Numbered from the stretch's first letter, positions 36,101 to 44,957 are shown. The stretch is DNA of 64,000 nucleotides from Bradyrhizobium sp. CIAT3101 (GCF_029714945.1 NZ_CP121634.1:7957001-8021000), one strand, 5' to 3'. The notes: a model not told the origin generated them from the sequence alone. A program made the numbers and translations.

Positions 36101-36655
36101 ATGCGGGACCTGTTTCTCTGCAAGGCAACCGCTCACTGGCTAGCATATAAGAAAGCTGCTGGCTTCGAGCACGCCCTTAGCGAGGCCCTTCTTATCGTCC
36201 CTGTAGCCGAATGCCTAGCCGCCAATGGATATACCCTCAAAACAGAGACAGACACCACGAAGTACGGCGTTGGAACGCCCGGCTTGTTCAACTACGACGT
36301 AGTCGCCGAGAAAGAAGGTGAGGTCGTATTTCTTGAGACCAAGTACCTAAGGGCTAAGCCCAACGCAAATCGGTGCCTGACAGATTTGATGAAACTGGCT
36401 CTGCCTGCCACCGATAATTGTCAACGCCTGCTGCTGGTTGCCGGCAAGGCGAAAATTGTAGAACTGCTCCAATTGGAGCGGCAGTATCACGTGGATGATC
36501 TCGATGACGTAGCGAAGTCGGATAGGGAGTTCGGCCGGTTCCTAAACAAGTTCAAGACCGAGAAAAGCAGCCCCAAACTTGTTCTTGTTCAGGCCTCAGA
36601 CCCTATCGAAGCGGATGGCGAAGTCGTGAAGGCGTTCACTGTCAGCCGAGAATAA
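36101..36655 (+). CDS. putative PD-(D/E)xK nuclease-fold protein
   Basis: 184 residues from ATG 36101 (AAGGA close upstream). An N-terminal helical region (ALSEALLIVPVAECLAANGY) is followed by a beta hairpin bearing D66 (LFNYDVVAE), then E79-T-K81 (VVFLETKYLRA), i.e. D-x12-ExK, the metal and catalytic signature of restriction-endonuclease-like folds. The helix after it (RCLTDLMKLAL) and a following strand (QRLLLVAGKAK) match the usual core order. Substrate and partners are unknown. Codon use is A+T-rich like the other accessory genes. It is the last gene before core sequence resumes. Confidence 0.6.
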   Translation: MRDLFLCKATAHWLAYKKAAGFEHALSEALLIVPVAECLAANGYTLKTETDTTKYGVGTPGLFNYDVVAEKEGEVVFLETKYLRAKPNANRCLTDLMKLALPATDNCQRLLLVAGKAKIVELLQLERQYHVDDLDDVAKSDREFGRFLNKFKTEKSSPKLVLVQASDPIEADGEVVKAFTVSRE

Positions 36656-36779
36656 CGTGGGATGAGTGCCTGCGCAGCATTTAAGCTTCGCAATCGCCTC
36701 GCGCGCGGGCTGCGTTGCCCGCTCGATCGGTTTGAGTATGGTCTCGCGACTTCCCATCTTCGCGTCGCGCAACGATCGC

Positions 36780-37082
36780 CTACATCTGCCTCCCCGCAAT
36801 GATCTCCTGCAACGTCGCCACATGCCGCGCAAACGCGCCGCGGCCCGCCGCGGTGGCGGTCACCGTCGTCTGCGGCTTCTTGCCGACGAAGGCCTTGTCG
36901 ACGGAGACGTAGCCGGCCTTGGCCAGCGTCTCGATATGCGCCCCGAGATTGCCGTCGGTGGCGCCCGTGAGCTTCTTCAGCCGCGAGAATTCGAGACCCG
37001 CCGCCGTGGCCGGCAGCGAGTTCAGCGCGGCCATGATCTTGAGCCGCAGCGGCTGGTGGATGATGTCGTCGAGCTCGGCCAT
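36780..37082 (-). CDS. winged-helix transcriptional regulator (HTH_34-like)
   Basis: 100 residues from ATG 37082 with GGAG 8 nt upstream. MAELDDIIHQPLRLKIMAAL followed by FSRLKKLTGATDGNLGAHIETLAKAGYV is the MarR/ArsR-like winged helix of small regulators that control adjacent membrane-protein genes. The wing is VGKKPQTTVTATAAG. Downstream in an operon with two membrane proteins (37087-37641 and 37653-38243): only 4 nt separate the first from this gene, so they are co-transcribed. Confidence 0.85.
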   Translation of the reverse strand: MAELDDIIHQPLRLKIMAALNSLPATAAGLEFSRLKKLTGATDGNLGAHIETLAKAGYVSVDKAFVGKKPQTTVTATAAGRGAFARHVATLQEIIAGRQM

Positions 37083-37086
37083 GTCG

Positions 37087-37641
37087 CTAGCTCCGCCGCA
37101 TCCAGAGGCCGCCGACGACCAGGCCGGCGCCGTTGACGACGGCCATCCACGGCAGGAACGCATCACCCGTGACGAAGAAATAGCCGACCAGCGTCAGTGC
37201 GGTGATCGCGAGCGCGATGACGACGAAGGCCGTGCCGAACCACAACCCCGCCAGCGCGTAGAACAGCATGAAATAGATGGTCCAGAACGCGCCCTGCTGG
37301 CGCGGCGTGAAGTGGCCGAGCACATGCGCGCAGAGGAAGCCGAAGGCGATGAACATCAGGAAGGCGAGCAGGATCCGCATGTCGAAGCCGCGAACACCGG
37401 TCGAAGCCTGGTTCGCCGCGCTGATCGCGAACGAGCCGGCGATGCCGAGGACGTAGACCGCGAGCCAGTAGTAATTGGCGCCCTGCGGCAACAGCCAGGT
37501 CGCGATGTCTGCCGCGAACACCAGCACGCCCCACAGGATCATCATCCGGCTGGCGAGATCGTAGATGCGCGACTGCCGCACGCGCTGGACGATGTCGTCG
37601 ATCTCCGCCAGGGCCTCGGCGGCCTGCTTGCTGTCGATCAT
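37087..37641 (-). CDS. membrane protein of unknown function, six hydrophobic segments
   Basis: 184 residues from ATG 37641 (MIDSKQAAEAL), preceded by GGAGG. A ~30-residue cytoplasmic helix is followed by hydrophobic segments about residues 33-52, 56-75, 88-107, 117-140 and 142-165, and a short one near the C-terminus (WMAVVNGAGLVVGGLWM). No catalytic motif is seen. Between the YciB-like gene and the winged-helix regulator in one operon. Confidence 0.75.
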   Translation of the reverse strand: MIDSKQAAEALAEIDDIVQRVRQSRIYDLASRMMILWGVLVFAADIATWLLPQGANYYWLAVYVLGIAGSFAISAANQASTGVRGFDMRILLAFLMFIAFGFLCAHVLGHFTPRQQGAFWTIYFMLFYALAGLWFGTAFVVIALAITALTLVGYFFVTGDAFLPWMAVVNGAGLVVGGLWMRRS

Positions 37642-37652
37642 GTCAGCCTCCA

Positions 37653-38243
37653 TCAACCCGGCATCATCGCAGCATCGTGCGCGCGGTCGACGGCCCGCCT
37701 GCGACGCGCGGCAGCGATGGTGCGCAGGAATGCGTAACCGATCAGGAACATCGCGGCCTTGCTGACGATGCCATAGATCGACATGACCACCGACCAGGTC
37801 GCGACGTCGACATTGAGCGCGACGATCACGTTCAACGCCGCGGAAAAGAACATCAGTGCCGACCAGGCGTAGCCGACGATGATGGCGACATCCGGCACCA
37901 GCTCGATCGCGACCGGCGGCAGATAGCGGTTCATCCATCCCCGCTTCAGCATCACGACCCCGACGATGACATAGATCACGCTCGGCTTGATCATCACGAA
38001 CCGCGGATCGTCGGTGAGCAGCGTGACGGTGCCGGCGCCGAGCACCAGGAACAGGCTCATCCACTGCATGGTGTCGATCGGCTTGCGGCGCGCGGCTTGC
38101 CAGCCGATCTGGGCGATACCCAGCGCCATGCCGAGCACGACCGACAGGGTTACATTGTGGGTCAACAGATAGAGCACGAGAAACAACAGCGTCGCCGCCA
38201 TGTCGAGCAGCAGCAATTTGCCGGCCGCGAACAGATTCTTCAT
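37653..38243 (-). CDS. YciB/IspZ-family inner-membrane protein
   Basis: 196 residues with about five hydrophobic segments. It shows the family pattern SLFLVLGAGTVTLLTDDPRF followed by MIKPSVIYVIVGVVML, and later W..LMFFSAALNVIVAL. YciB (septation protein A) links cell-envelope synthesis and division in E. coli. ATG 38243 has GGAGA upstream. As it sits in a small regulator/membrane operon and not in the usual YciB context, it may be a paralogue. Confidence 0.75.
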   Translation of the reverse strand: MKNLFAAGKLLLLDMAATLLFLVLYLLTHNVTLSVVLGMALGIAQIGWQAARRKPIDTMQWMSLFLVLGAGTVTLLTDDPRFVMIKPSVIYVIVGVVMLKRGWMNRYLPPVAIELVPDVAIIVGYAWSALMFFSAALNVIVALNVDVATWSVVMSIYGIVSKAAMFLIGYAFLRTIAAARRRRAVDRAHDAAMMPG

Positions 38244-38268
38244 GGCTGTCTCCACGGCTTGCCGGCGA

Positions 38269-38496
38269 CGGCAGGGCAATCGCATATGATGTTTCGGATG
38301 GGCCTGAGCAAGCGCCTCGTCCTTCGAGACGACCGCTTCGCGGTCTCCTCAGGATGAGGCTTCGTGGTAGCAGCGCTCGTGAAACCGCTACTGCATACTC
38401 TGCCCTCATCCTGAGGGCCCGCCGAAGGCGGGCGTCTCGAAGGATGGCTGCGGGCGAGCTCTTCGCTAGGTTTGTTCATATGCGATTGCCCTGCCG
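38269..38496. repeat. nested palindromic element with exact 21-bp outer inverted repeats
   Basis: Outer arms 38269-38289 and 38476-38496 are perfect 21-bp reverse complements (containing GGCAATCGCATATGA / TCATATGCGATTGCC). Inside lie a second pair, GTCCTTCGAGACG... near 38320 and CGTCTCGAAGGA near 38440, and CCTCAGGATGAGG / CTCATCCTGAGG. It fills the gap between the divergent-ended YciB-like and alpha/beta hydrolase genes. Confidence 0.8.
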
Positions 38497-38509
38497 GCAA
38501 CGGGTCGCA

Positions 38510-39520
38510 TCATGACTGCCCTGCCCCTCTGGTCGCCACGTCTTCGGCGATGGCATTGACCGCCTTCGGATTGGTGACCATGCCCATGTGGTTGACGCCG
38601 TCGATCAGCTTGACGTCGACGGAGGGTTTGATGGCCTGCACGGTCTCGGCATATTTGTCCGAGATCATCATCTCGTCCTCGGCGCCGCCGAAGATCGTCA
38701 TCGGATGCGTCACGAGCGGCAGATCGAGGCGATAGCCGTGCGTGGCGAAATTGCGCATCAGGCGGTCGGAATAGGTCGGCGTCAGGAAGCGCTCCGAATT
38801 CGGCGGCACGGCGAAGGCGAGCACCGGCAGCTGCGCGCAGCAGTCGATGCCGAGCTTGCGCAGCGCGGTGAGGCCGAGGAAGCGCGGGATGTCGGCGTTG
38901 GCCCAGCCGCCGGAGTGCGGCATGTTGGTCGGCGCGTCATAGCCGAGATAGGGCGCGACCAGCACGGTGCGCACGAACAGGTCCTGCACGATCGGCGTCG
39001 CGGCGACGCGCAGCGAGAAGCCGCCACCGGCGGAGTGGCCGACCAGCGTGAGCGGCAGATCCGGCGCGCTCCTGCGGACATGGGCGACGAAATCGACGAG
39101 GTCGTCCTCAAGCTGGCCGACATAACCGATGTCGCCGCGCGTGCCCGACGCGCCATGGCCGCGCGTATCCAACGCCCAGGTCTCGACGCCATGCGCAGAT
39201 ATCGCCGACGAGAGCGCGTGATTGACCGTGCCGGACGAGCCGGACGAACCGTGGATGAAGATCGCGCCGCGCCCGGTGTCGGAGCCGCCGGCGGCGTAAT
39301 GGCGATAACCGAGCCAGGTGCCGTCGCGGGCCTGGAAGCGCTCGAGCGCCGGCAGGGTCGACATGTCGACGCCCTTGCGGGAGTCGGAGACCGAGCGCAG
39401 CTCGGGCGGCCGCTGCAGCGGCGTCGCGATCAGGGCGGTGAAGATCAGCGCCACTGCGCCGACGGCGCAGAGACCCCATTTCAACAGGCCGAGGGCACCT
39501 CGCAGCAACTGCTTCGCCAT
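38510..39520 (-). CDS. alpha/beta hydrolase, membrane-anchored
   Basis: 336 residues. One N-terminal membrane segment ([20 protein letters not shown], about 11-30) anchors an alpha/beta hydrolase domain. Oxyanion region IHGSSGSSG, nucleophile elbow GHSAGG (Ser), acidic residue in FGGAEDEMM and His in DGVNHMGM form a plausible triad. It resembles lysophospholipase/esterase-type proteins; the substrate is unknown. Start at 39520 with AGGGAG 9 nt upstream. Confidence 0.85.
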   Translation of the reverse strand: MAKQLLRGALGLLKWGLCAVGAVALIFTALIATPLQRPPELRSVSDSRKGVDMSTLPALERFQARDGTWLGYRHYAAGGSDTGRGAIFIHGSSGSSGTVNHALSSAISAHGVETWALDTRGHGASGTRGDIGYVGQLEDDLVDFVAHVRRSAPDLPLTLVGHSAGGGFSLRVAATPIVQDLFVRTVLVAPYLGYDAPTNMPHSGGWANADIPRFLGLTALRKLGIDCCAQLPVLAFAVPPNSERFLTPTYSDRLMRNFATHGYRLDLPLVTHPMTIFGGAEDEMMISDKYAETVQAIKPSVDVKLIDGVNHMGMVTNPKAVNAIAEDVATRGAGQS

Positions 39521-39639
39521 GGCGCAAACTCCCTGACCGGATCATCAATAGAGAACTCTATAATACAGAGTACTCTCCCGATCAAGTCCCGGATTGGCGC
39601 CGCGCTGCGAAAATCCTTAACGTCGGGTCTGACCCCAAA

Positions 39640-41280
39640 ATGCCGAATCGTTTGCCGATGCCGCCTGCGGAACAACTGAACAACGCGCCCGAATTCACCG
39701 TCTCCGAGCTCTCGCAGTCCCTGAAGCGGACGGTCGAGGACACCTATGGCCATGTCCGGGTCCGCGGCGAGATCTCCGGGTTCCGCGGCGCCCACTCCTC
39801 CGGCCATTGCTATTTCGCGCTCAAGGACGAGAGCGCCAAGATCGAGGCGGTGATCTGGAAGGGCGTGCACGGGCGCATGCGCTTCAAGCCCCAGGAGGGG
39901 CTCGAGGTCATCGCCACCGGCAAGCTGACGACCTATCCGGGCTCCTCGAAATACCAGATCGTGATCGAGGCGCTGGAGCCGGCCGGCATCGGCGCGCTGA
40001 TGGCGCTGATGGAGGAGCGCAAGAAGAAGCTCGCCGCCGAAGGCCTGTTCGACGAGGCGCGCAAGCAGCTCTTGCCCTGGCTGCCGGAGGTGATCGGCGT
40101 CGTGACCTCGCCGACCGGCGCGGTGATCCGCGACATCCTGCACCGGCTTGAGGATCGTTTTCCGCGCCACGTGCTGGTGTGGCCGGTGAAAGTGCAGGGC
40201 GAAGGCTCGGCCGAGCAGGTCGCGGCCGCGATCCGCGGCTTCAACGCGCTGCAGGAGGGCGGCAAGATTCCGCGGCCCGATGTGCTGATCGTCGCGCGCG
40301 GCGGCGGCTCGCTGGAAGATCTCTGGTCGTTCAACGAGGAGATCGTGGTCCGCGCCGCGGCCGAGAGCATGATCCCGCTGATCTCGGCGGTCGGCCACGA
40401 GACCGACATCACGCTGATCGATTTCGTCGCCGACAAGCGCGCGCCGACGCCGACGGCGGCCGCCGAAATGGCGGTGCCGGTGCGCAGCGAATTGTTCGTC
40501 GAGGTCGCCGATCTCGCGCGGCGCACCCGCGCCTATTGGCAGCGTGCGAACGAAAGTCGCCGCAGCGAATTGCGCGCAGCGGCACGCGCGCTGCCTGCGG
40601 CCGGCGATCTGCTGGCCATTCCGCGACAGCGGCTGGATTCGGCAGGCAGCGCCCTGCCCCGCGGATTGAAGGCCAACACGCACGCGCATTTCCGCAGGTT
40701 TACGGCTGCGAGCTCGAAGCTGACGCTGCGGGTGCTGCACGGCCAGATCGCGCAGGCCGGGCACCGTCTCACCGTGTGCGGCGAACGGCTCGGCCTGTCG
40801 ACGCGCTCGCTGCTGCGGCAACGGCGCGACCGCTTCGCCGGACTCGAGGTGCGGTTGCGGGCTTCAAAATTGTCCAACGCGCAGGCCCAGCGCAATGCGA
40901 TTCTCCGCCAGCGCGAACGCACGCATCGTCTCGCCGAGCGCGCCAACCGCGCGCTGGTCACGTTGATGCAGCGGCTCGATGCCCGCGTCGAGAACAGCGG
41001 CAAGCTGCTCTCCGCGCTGTCCTATCGCGGCGTGCTCGCCCGCGGCTTCGCGCTGGTGCGCGACGAGGCCGGGCATCCCCTGCATTCGGCGGATAGCGTC
41101 GGGCCGAACGCGCGGATCGCGATCGAGTTCGCGGATGGACGCGTGAATGCGACGGCGGATGCGGATCGGCCGGCGCCTGTGGCCAAGCGCGCGCCGGCGC
41201 AGCCGAAGACGGCCGCGCAGGACGCAAAGCCCGCGCCGAAGCGCGTGGGCAAGCCGGTGGATCAGGGCAGCTTGTTTTAG
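39640..41280 (+). CDS. xseA: exodeoxyribonuclease VII large subunit
   Basis: 546 residues. The N-terminal OB-fold DNA-binding domain includes [15 protein letters not shown] and [12 protein letters not shown]. The nuclease core has [30 protein letters not shown] and [18 protein letters not shown], all typical. A long coiled-coil region follows (about 280-460), then [15 protein letters not shown] and a Lys/Ala/Pro-rich tail. With XseB (not in the window) it degrades single-stranded DNA. Confidence 0.96.
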   Translation: MPNRLPMPPAEQLNNAPEFTVSELSQSLKRTVEDTYGHVRVRGEISGFRGAHSSGHCYFALKDESAKIEAVIWKGVHGRMRFKPQEGLEVIATGKLTTYPGSSKYQIVIEALEPAGIGALMALMEERKKKLAAEGLFDEARKQLLPWLPEVIGVVTSPTGAVIRDILHRLEDRFPRHVLVWPVKVQGEGSAEQVAAAIRGFNALQEGGKIPRPDVLIVARGGGSLEDLWSFNEEIVVRAAAESMIPLISAVGHETDITLIDFVADKRAPTPTAAAEMAVPVRSELFVEVADLARRTRAYWQRANESRRSELRAAARALPAAGDLLAIPRQRLDSAGSALPRGLKANTHAHFRRFTAASSKLTLRVLHGQIAQAGHRLTVCGERLGLSTRSLLRQRRDRFAGLEVRLRASKLSNAQAQRNAILRQRERTHRLAERANRALVTLMQRLDARVENSGKLLSALSYRGVLARGFALVRDEAGHPLHSADSVGPNARIAIEFADGRVNATADADRPAPVAKRAPAQPKTAAQDAKPAPKRVGKPVDQGSLF

Positions 41281-41307
41281 GGGCGATGACGGCGTCACAG
41301 CCACGCC

Positions 41308-41434
41308 GTCGTCCCGGCGAAAGCCGGGACCCATACCCCCAGGGAGACGTTTGGCGAAGGCTCATCGTCCGGTACTTCGACCGACCGCAACCGAGAGATT
41401 CCGCGGTATGGGTCCCGGCTTTCGCCGGGACGAC
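41308..41434. repeat. palindromic element with 30-bp perfect terminal inverted repeats
   Basis: Arms 41308-41337 and 41405-41434 are exact reverse complements (outer ends GTCGTCCCGGCG / CGCCGGGACGAC). Same family as 24065-24193. It lies just after xseA and may form a terminator-like hairpin. Confidence 0.88.
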
Positions 41435-41480
41435 ATTGGAGTTGGGGGCGCGCTCTCACTCGGTCATTGCGCGCGTCGCC

Positions 41481-41630
41481 CTACCGGCAGGACAATCCCG
41501 CGTCGATCGTGGTCCAGAAGCCGCAATGTTCCGGCGTCGGCTGTGGCGCGCCGGCGTGGGCTTCGAACAGGAAGATCACCACGGTGAAGACGACCAGTGC
41601 GGATGAGAAGATGGCGAGGCGATTGCGCAT
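41481..41630 (-). CDS. small membrane or secreted protein, 49 residues
   Basis: ATG 41630 to TAG 41481. One hydrophobic helix (LAIFSSALVVFTVVIFLFEA, residues 5-24) after a basic MRNR start, then a short Pro-rich tail with two Cys (EHCGFW, GLSCR). The pattern of a signal peptide or anchor followed by a two-Cys tail is unlike a random reading frame. The ribosome-binding site is weak, so expression is unproven. The ~240 nt upstream (41631-41871) hold no supported gene. Confidence 0.45.
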   Translation of the reverse strand: MRNRLAIFSSALVVFTVVIFLFEAHAGAPQPTPEHCGFWTTIDAGLSCR

Positions 41631-41871
41631 GAAAGATGCGTTTAGCCGACATCATGGTCGAACTAAGGCACCGATATCAGCTGAAACCGCGTGATGCGCC
41701 AGCCGTAGATTCACAGTCGGCCATTTCGATCCGTGCAGGGCGGTGGTCGATGCGGGGCTGTCTGCCTCACCTTGTTCCTCGGGCGGCCCCGCCTCCCGCC
41801 TTCGCTCTGCCGAGCTTCGGCGTGACAAGCCGCTCTGCCGAGCTACGGCGGGGCAGGCCCGCTCTTGCGCG

Positions 41872-42702
41872 CTAGCGCGCCAACCATTCCGCGACTTCCT
41901 TCTGCGACTCCGCGCGCGCTTCGGAATCGGTGCCGAGATGGCCATGCTCGGGCACGGCGGCATCGGTGCTGCTGGCGGCCGCGTGCAGCGGCGTGTTGGC
42001 GCGGTCGAAATCGTGATAGGCGCCGGGATAGACCACGATGCGCGCGAGCGCGCTGCGGCCGTGGGCGCCATCCACCATCTGGCGGCAGGCCGGCGGCGAC
42101 GAGACGTCGTCATTGGCGCCGATCAGCACCAGCGTCGGCACCCGCGTGCTCCAGCCGAGACCGGCGGAGATCCGGCAATCCGGATAGAATGCGATCGCGG
42201 CGCGGAAATCCGGTCCCGCATCACGCGCCACGCTCTGCGGACGCACCGCCCAGAGCAGCGCGCTGGCGCCGTTGGCCCAGCCCATCAGGCTGACACGGTC
42301 ACGCGCCACCCAGTTCTGCTTCATCAGCCAGGCGCGCGAGGCCGCGATATCGGTGACGCGCTCGCGCCGCGCCTTGACGTGCATCTCCTTGACGCGGCAT
42401 TGCGGGCCGAGCTCGCGCGAGCCGTAGCTGTCGGGCAGCAGCACCGCATTGCCGGCCTTGAGCAGGCGCTCGGCCCAGTCGCGATAGCGCGGCTGCACGG
42501 ACTCGGAATGGCTGCCGAGACCGCCGCAGCCGTGCAGCGCGATCACGGTCGGAAACGGCCCCTCGCCCTCGGGCTTGAACAGCTGCGCATGCAACACGCC
42601 GGACGACAGCGGAATCTCGACCTGCGCAGGCGCGGGTGCCGGTGCAGCATGCGCGACCGACATCAGAAACATTGGGAACAGGGCGGTCAGGGGAAAGCGC
42701 AT
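41872..42702 (-). CDS. dienelactone-hydrolase-like protein with altered nucleophile
   Basis: 276 residues from ATG 42702, which gives a signal peptide (MRFPLTALFPMFLMSVAHAA). The alpha/beta hydrolase core is clear: ALHGCGGLG oxyanion region, LLPDSYGSRELGPQC, acidic residue in GANDDVSSP (D198/D199) and His230 in GAYHDF. At the nucleophile elbow the sequence is GWANG, with Ala143 where Ser or Cys is expected (codon GCC). Either catalysis is lost or another residue serves. The Shine-Dalgarno is poor; ATG 42747 is an alternative. Confidence 0.8.
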   Translation of the reverse strand: MRFPLTALFPMFLMSVAHAAPAPAPAQVEIPLSSGVLHAQLFKPEGEGPFPTVIALHGCGGLGSHSESVQPRYRDWAERLLKAGNAVLLPDSYGSRELGPQCRVKEMHVKARRERVTDIAASRAWLMKQNWVARDRVSLMGWANGASALLWAVRPQSVARDAGPDFRAAIAFYPDCRISAGLGWSTRVPTLVLIGANDDVSSPPACRQMVDGAHGRSALARIVVYPGAYHDFDRANTPLHAAASSTDAAVPEHGHLGTDSEARAESQKEVAEWLAR

Positions 42703-42884
42703 CGGTGACTGTCGCAGGAGGTGCCGCACGGCCTCAAGCACTATCATGCGTAAACGGCGGCAAAACATCACAAACCGGTGGGTTTAACGGGCGGACAAGC
42801 CACCCTATCTATGCTACATCCAGTCCAACACATCGTGCCCCCCATCTTCTTCAACGGGGCGGCCTCCCACGGAGACTTTCGACC

Positions 42885-43106
42885 GTGCTGAACAAGTTCG
42901 GCCCCTCGGGCCATGGCGAAGCGCAAGTGCAATATCTCGACGGCGATTTCCGCGTGATCTCGCCGGGCACCTTCGTGCGCTGCGCCATCACCGACACGCG
43001 CATCCCGCTCGACGAACTGAAATACTGGAGCGTGGATCTGCAGGAAGCCTACGCCACGCCGGCCGCCGTGCTGCAGCGACATTTTCCGAACGCGCCGAAG
43101 CCGTGA
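42885..43106 (+). CDS. DUF2093 family small protein
   Basis: 73 residues from GTG 42885, with GGAG ~10 nt upstream. The sequence (VQYLDGDFRVISPGTFVRCA, then IPLDELKYWSVDLQEAYA) matches the short alphaproteobacterial DUF2093 family, which has a single-Cys beta-rich body followed by a helix. No function is established. Divergent from the hydrolase at 41872. Confidence 0.85.
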   Translation: MLNKFGPSGHGEAQVQYLDGDFRVISPGTFVRCAITDTRIPLDELKYWSVDLQEAYATPAAVLQRHFPNAPKP

Positions 43107-43124
43107 TCGCGATTTGGTAGATCT

Positions 43125-43217
43125 CGTAGGGTGGGCAAAGGCGCAACGCGCCGTGCCCACGGCCTCTGCATGATCACGACGAACAACGTGGGCACGCTCC
43201 GCTTTGCCCACCCTACG
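43125..43217. repeat. GTAGGGTGGGC palindrome, full copy
   Basis: Begins CGTAGGGTGGGCAAAG and ends CTTTGCCCACCCTACG, with internal CGTGCCCACG and CGTGGGCACG forming inner arms. It occupies the gap between DUF2093 and the PsiF-like gene. Confidence 0.9.
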
Positions 43218-43242
43218 GCACCGGGGTTGTGGCATCGTTCTG

Positions 43243-43551
43243 CTATTGCGGCTCCGGACCATCGCCGCCTACGCAAGTCTTGATCGCACTCCTGCGCGCT
43301 TCGCCGACGATCTTCTGATCGATCGCCTGCTTCAGGCAATCGACCCGCGCCTGCGCCATGCAGAGCTGCATCTGGTCGCGCTTGTCCTGCCCCTTCAGAT
43401 TTTGCGCGGCGGCGAGACACGTCACGCGCTTGGTCGCGGGAACCGGCACCGTGGCGGTTGGAGCAGCGGGCGCCGGCGTCGTCTGTGCAAACACCGGCGC
43501 AACAATCAGACACACAAGGCTGGCGGCCAGCGCCGCGAGAGGCAGTTTCAT
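43243..43551 (-). CDS. PsiF-repeat-like exported protein
   Basis: 102 residues. Signal peptide (MKLPLAALAASLVCLIVAPVFAQ) and an Ala/Pro/Thr linker, then CLAAAQNLKGQDKRDQMQLC and DCLKQAIDQKIVGEARRSAIKTC. The alternating Cys and LKG-x-(D/K)R pattern is that of PsiF repeats, known from a phosphate-starvation-induced periplasmic protein of enterobacteria. The four Cys could form two disulphides. GGAG precedes the ATG. Function unknown. Confidence 0.75.
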   Translation of the reverse strand: MKLPLAALAASLVCLIVAPVFAQTTPAPAAPTATVPVPATKRVTCLAAAQNLKGQDKRDQMQLCMAQARVDCLKQAIDQKIVGEARRSAIKTCVGGDGPEPQ

Positions 43552-43618
43552 CGCAGTCTCCGAGATCGTCCGAAATCGATAGAGGATTGCGATGAACGCC
43601 GCCTGAATGGCGCGGTAC

Positions 43619-43711
43619 CGTAGGGTGGGCAAAGCGCAAGCATGCCCACCACCTGTCTCCGGACGCGACAGATCGTGGGCACGGCGCAAGAGCACCTTTG
43701 CCCACCCTACG
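43619..43711. repeat. GTAGGGTGGGC palindrome, full copy
   Basis: Starts CGTAGGGTGGGCAAAGC and ends CTTTGCCCACCCTACG. The interior (CCACCACCTGT.TCCGGACG) is nearly the same as in the copy at 44844, so these two form a subfamily flanking the cysteine synthase gene. Confidence 0.9.
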
Positions 43712-43718
43712 GGATCAG

Positions 43719-44705
43719 CTACTGCAGCCACCGTGGCACAGGCAGTCCCTTCCCGCGCAGAAATTCCGGGTTGAACAGTTTTGACTGATAGCGCTGCCCG
43801 CCGTCCGCCAGGATGGTCACGATGGTCTTGCCTGGACCAAGGTCGCGTGCGAGCCGCATGGCGCCGACGACGTTGATCGCGCTCGAGCCGCCCAGCACCA
43901 GTCCTTCGTGTTCGATCAGGTCGAACAGGACGGGCAAGGCTTCCGCGTCCGTGATCTGATAGGCCGTGTCGATCGGCGTGCCTTCCAGATTCCGGGTCAC
44001 ACGGATTTGCCCGATGCCTTCCATGACGGAGTCGCCTTCGCTCGTCAGCTCGCCCGTGGTGAACCAGTTGTAGAGCGCGGCGCCCATGGGATCGCTGAGC
44101 GCGATCTTGACGGCGGGATTTCTCTCCTTGAGCGCCCGCGCGATCCCGCCGAGCGTGCCGCCGCTGCCGACCGCACAGGTGAAGCCGTCGATTTTTCCGT
44201 CGGTCTGCGCCCAGATCTCCGGACCGGTCGTGCGATAATGGCCCTCGCGATTGGCGACGTTGTCGAACTGATTGGCCCAGAAGGCGCCGAGCTCCTCGGC
44301 GAGCTGACCGGAATAGCGCGCGTAATGACCGGGATGGGAAGAGGACACGGCGGGCACCAGGCGCAAATCGGCGCCGCACAGCCGCAGCATGTCCTTCTTC
44401 TCCTGGCTCTGCGTGTCGGGCATCACGATGACGCTGCGATAGCCGCGCGCATTCGCCACCAGCGCGATGCCGATGCCGACATTGCCGGCGGTGCCTTCGA
44501 CGATGACGCCGCCGGGCTTGAGCTTGCCGCGCCGTTCGGCATCGTCGATCATGGCAAGCGCCGCGCGATCCTTGATCGAACCGCCGGGGTTGAGAAACTC
44601 GGCCTTGCCGTAGATCTCGCAGCCCGTGGCCTCTGACGGTCCACGCAGCCGGATCAATGGCGTGTTGCCGATGGAGTCGAGGAAACCTGTCCGGACGTTG
44701 TTCAT
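43719..44705 (-). CDS. cysteine synthase family PLP enzyme
   Basis: 328 residues. PLP-binding Lys45 in NPGGSIKDRAAL, the substrate loop EGTAGNVGIG (in place of TSGNTG of classical CysK), and the phosphate-binding glycine loop AVGSGGTLGG. GSSAINVVGA and the C-terminal TILADGGQRY are typical of O-acetylserine sulfhydrylases. It is likely a cysteine synthase paralogue; the altered loop leaves room for a different nucleophile. Flanked on both sides by GTAGGGTGGGC palindromes. Confidence 0.88.
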   Translation of the reverse strand: MNNVRTGFLDSIGNTPLIRLRGPSEATGCEIYGKAEFLNPGGSIKDRAALAMIDDAERRGKLKPGGVIVEGTAGNVGIGIALVANARGYRSVIVMPDTQSQEKKDMLRLCGADLRLVPAVSSSHPGHYARYSGQLAEELGAFWANQFDNVANREGHYRTTGPEIWAQTDGKIDGFTCAVGSGGTLGGIARALKERNPAVKIALSDPMGAALYNWFTTGELTSEGDSVMEGIGQIRVTRNLEGTPIDTAYQITDAEALPVLFDLIEHEGLVLGGSSAINVVGAMRLARDLGPGKTIVTILADGGQRYQSKLFNPEFLRGKGLPVPRWLQ

Positions 44706-44843
44706 CGCCAGCCCCGTGGTGTTTTTGCAAGCTTAGGCGGGCCGGCGGGCAATTCGGTTCTCTAGTTCGGATCATGTGCGAAAGGTTTTTGGTGCCCAAC
44801 GTTCCTGATCGGCAATTCTGTTCTCAAGCCAAGTCAGCGGAGC

Positions 44844-44936
44844 CGTAGGGTGGGCAAAGCGGAAGCGTGCCCACCACCTGTGTCCGGACGCGACAGATCG
44901 TGGGCTCGGCGCAAGAGCGCCTTTGCCCACCCTACG
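44844..44936. repeat. GTAGGGTGGGC palindrome, full copy
   Basis: CGTAGGGTGGGCAAAGCGG to CTTTGCCCACCCTACG. Located in the gap between lpxK and the cysteine synthase gene. Its interior matches the 43619 copy. Confidence 0.9.
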
Positions 44937-44957
44937 AGATCGCGGCGTGAGGCTGGA

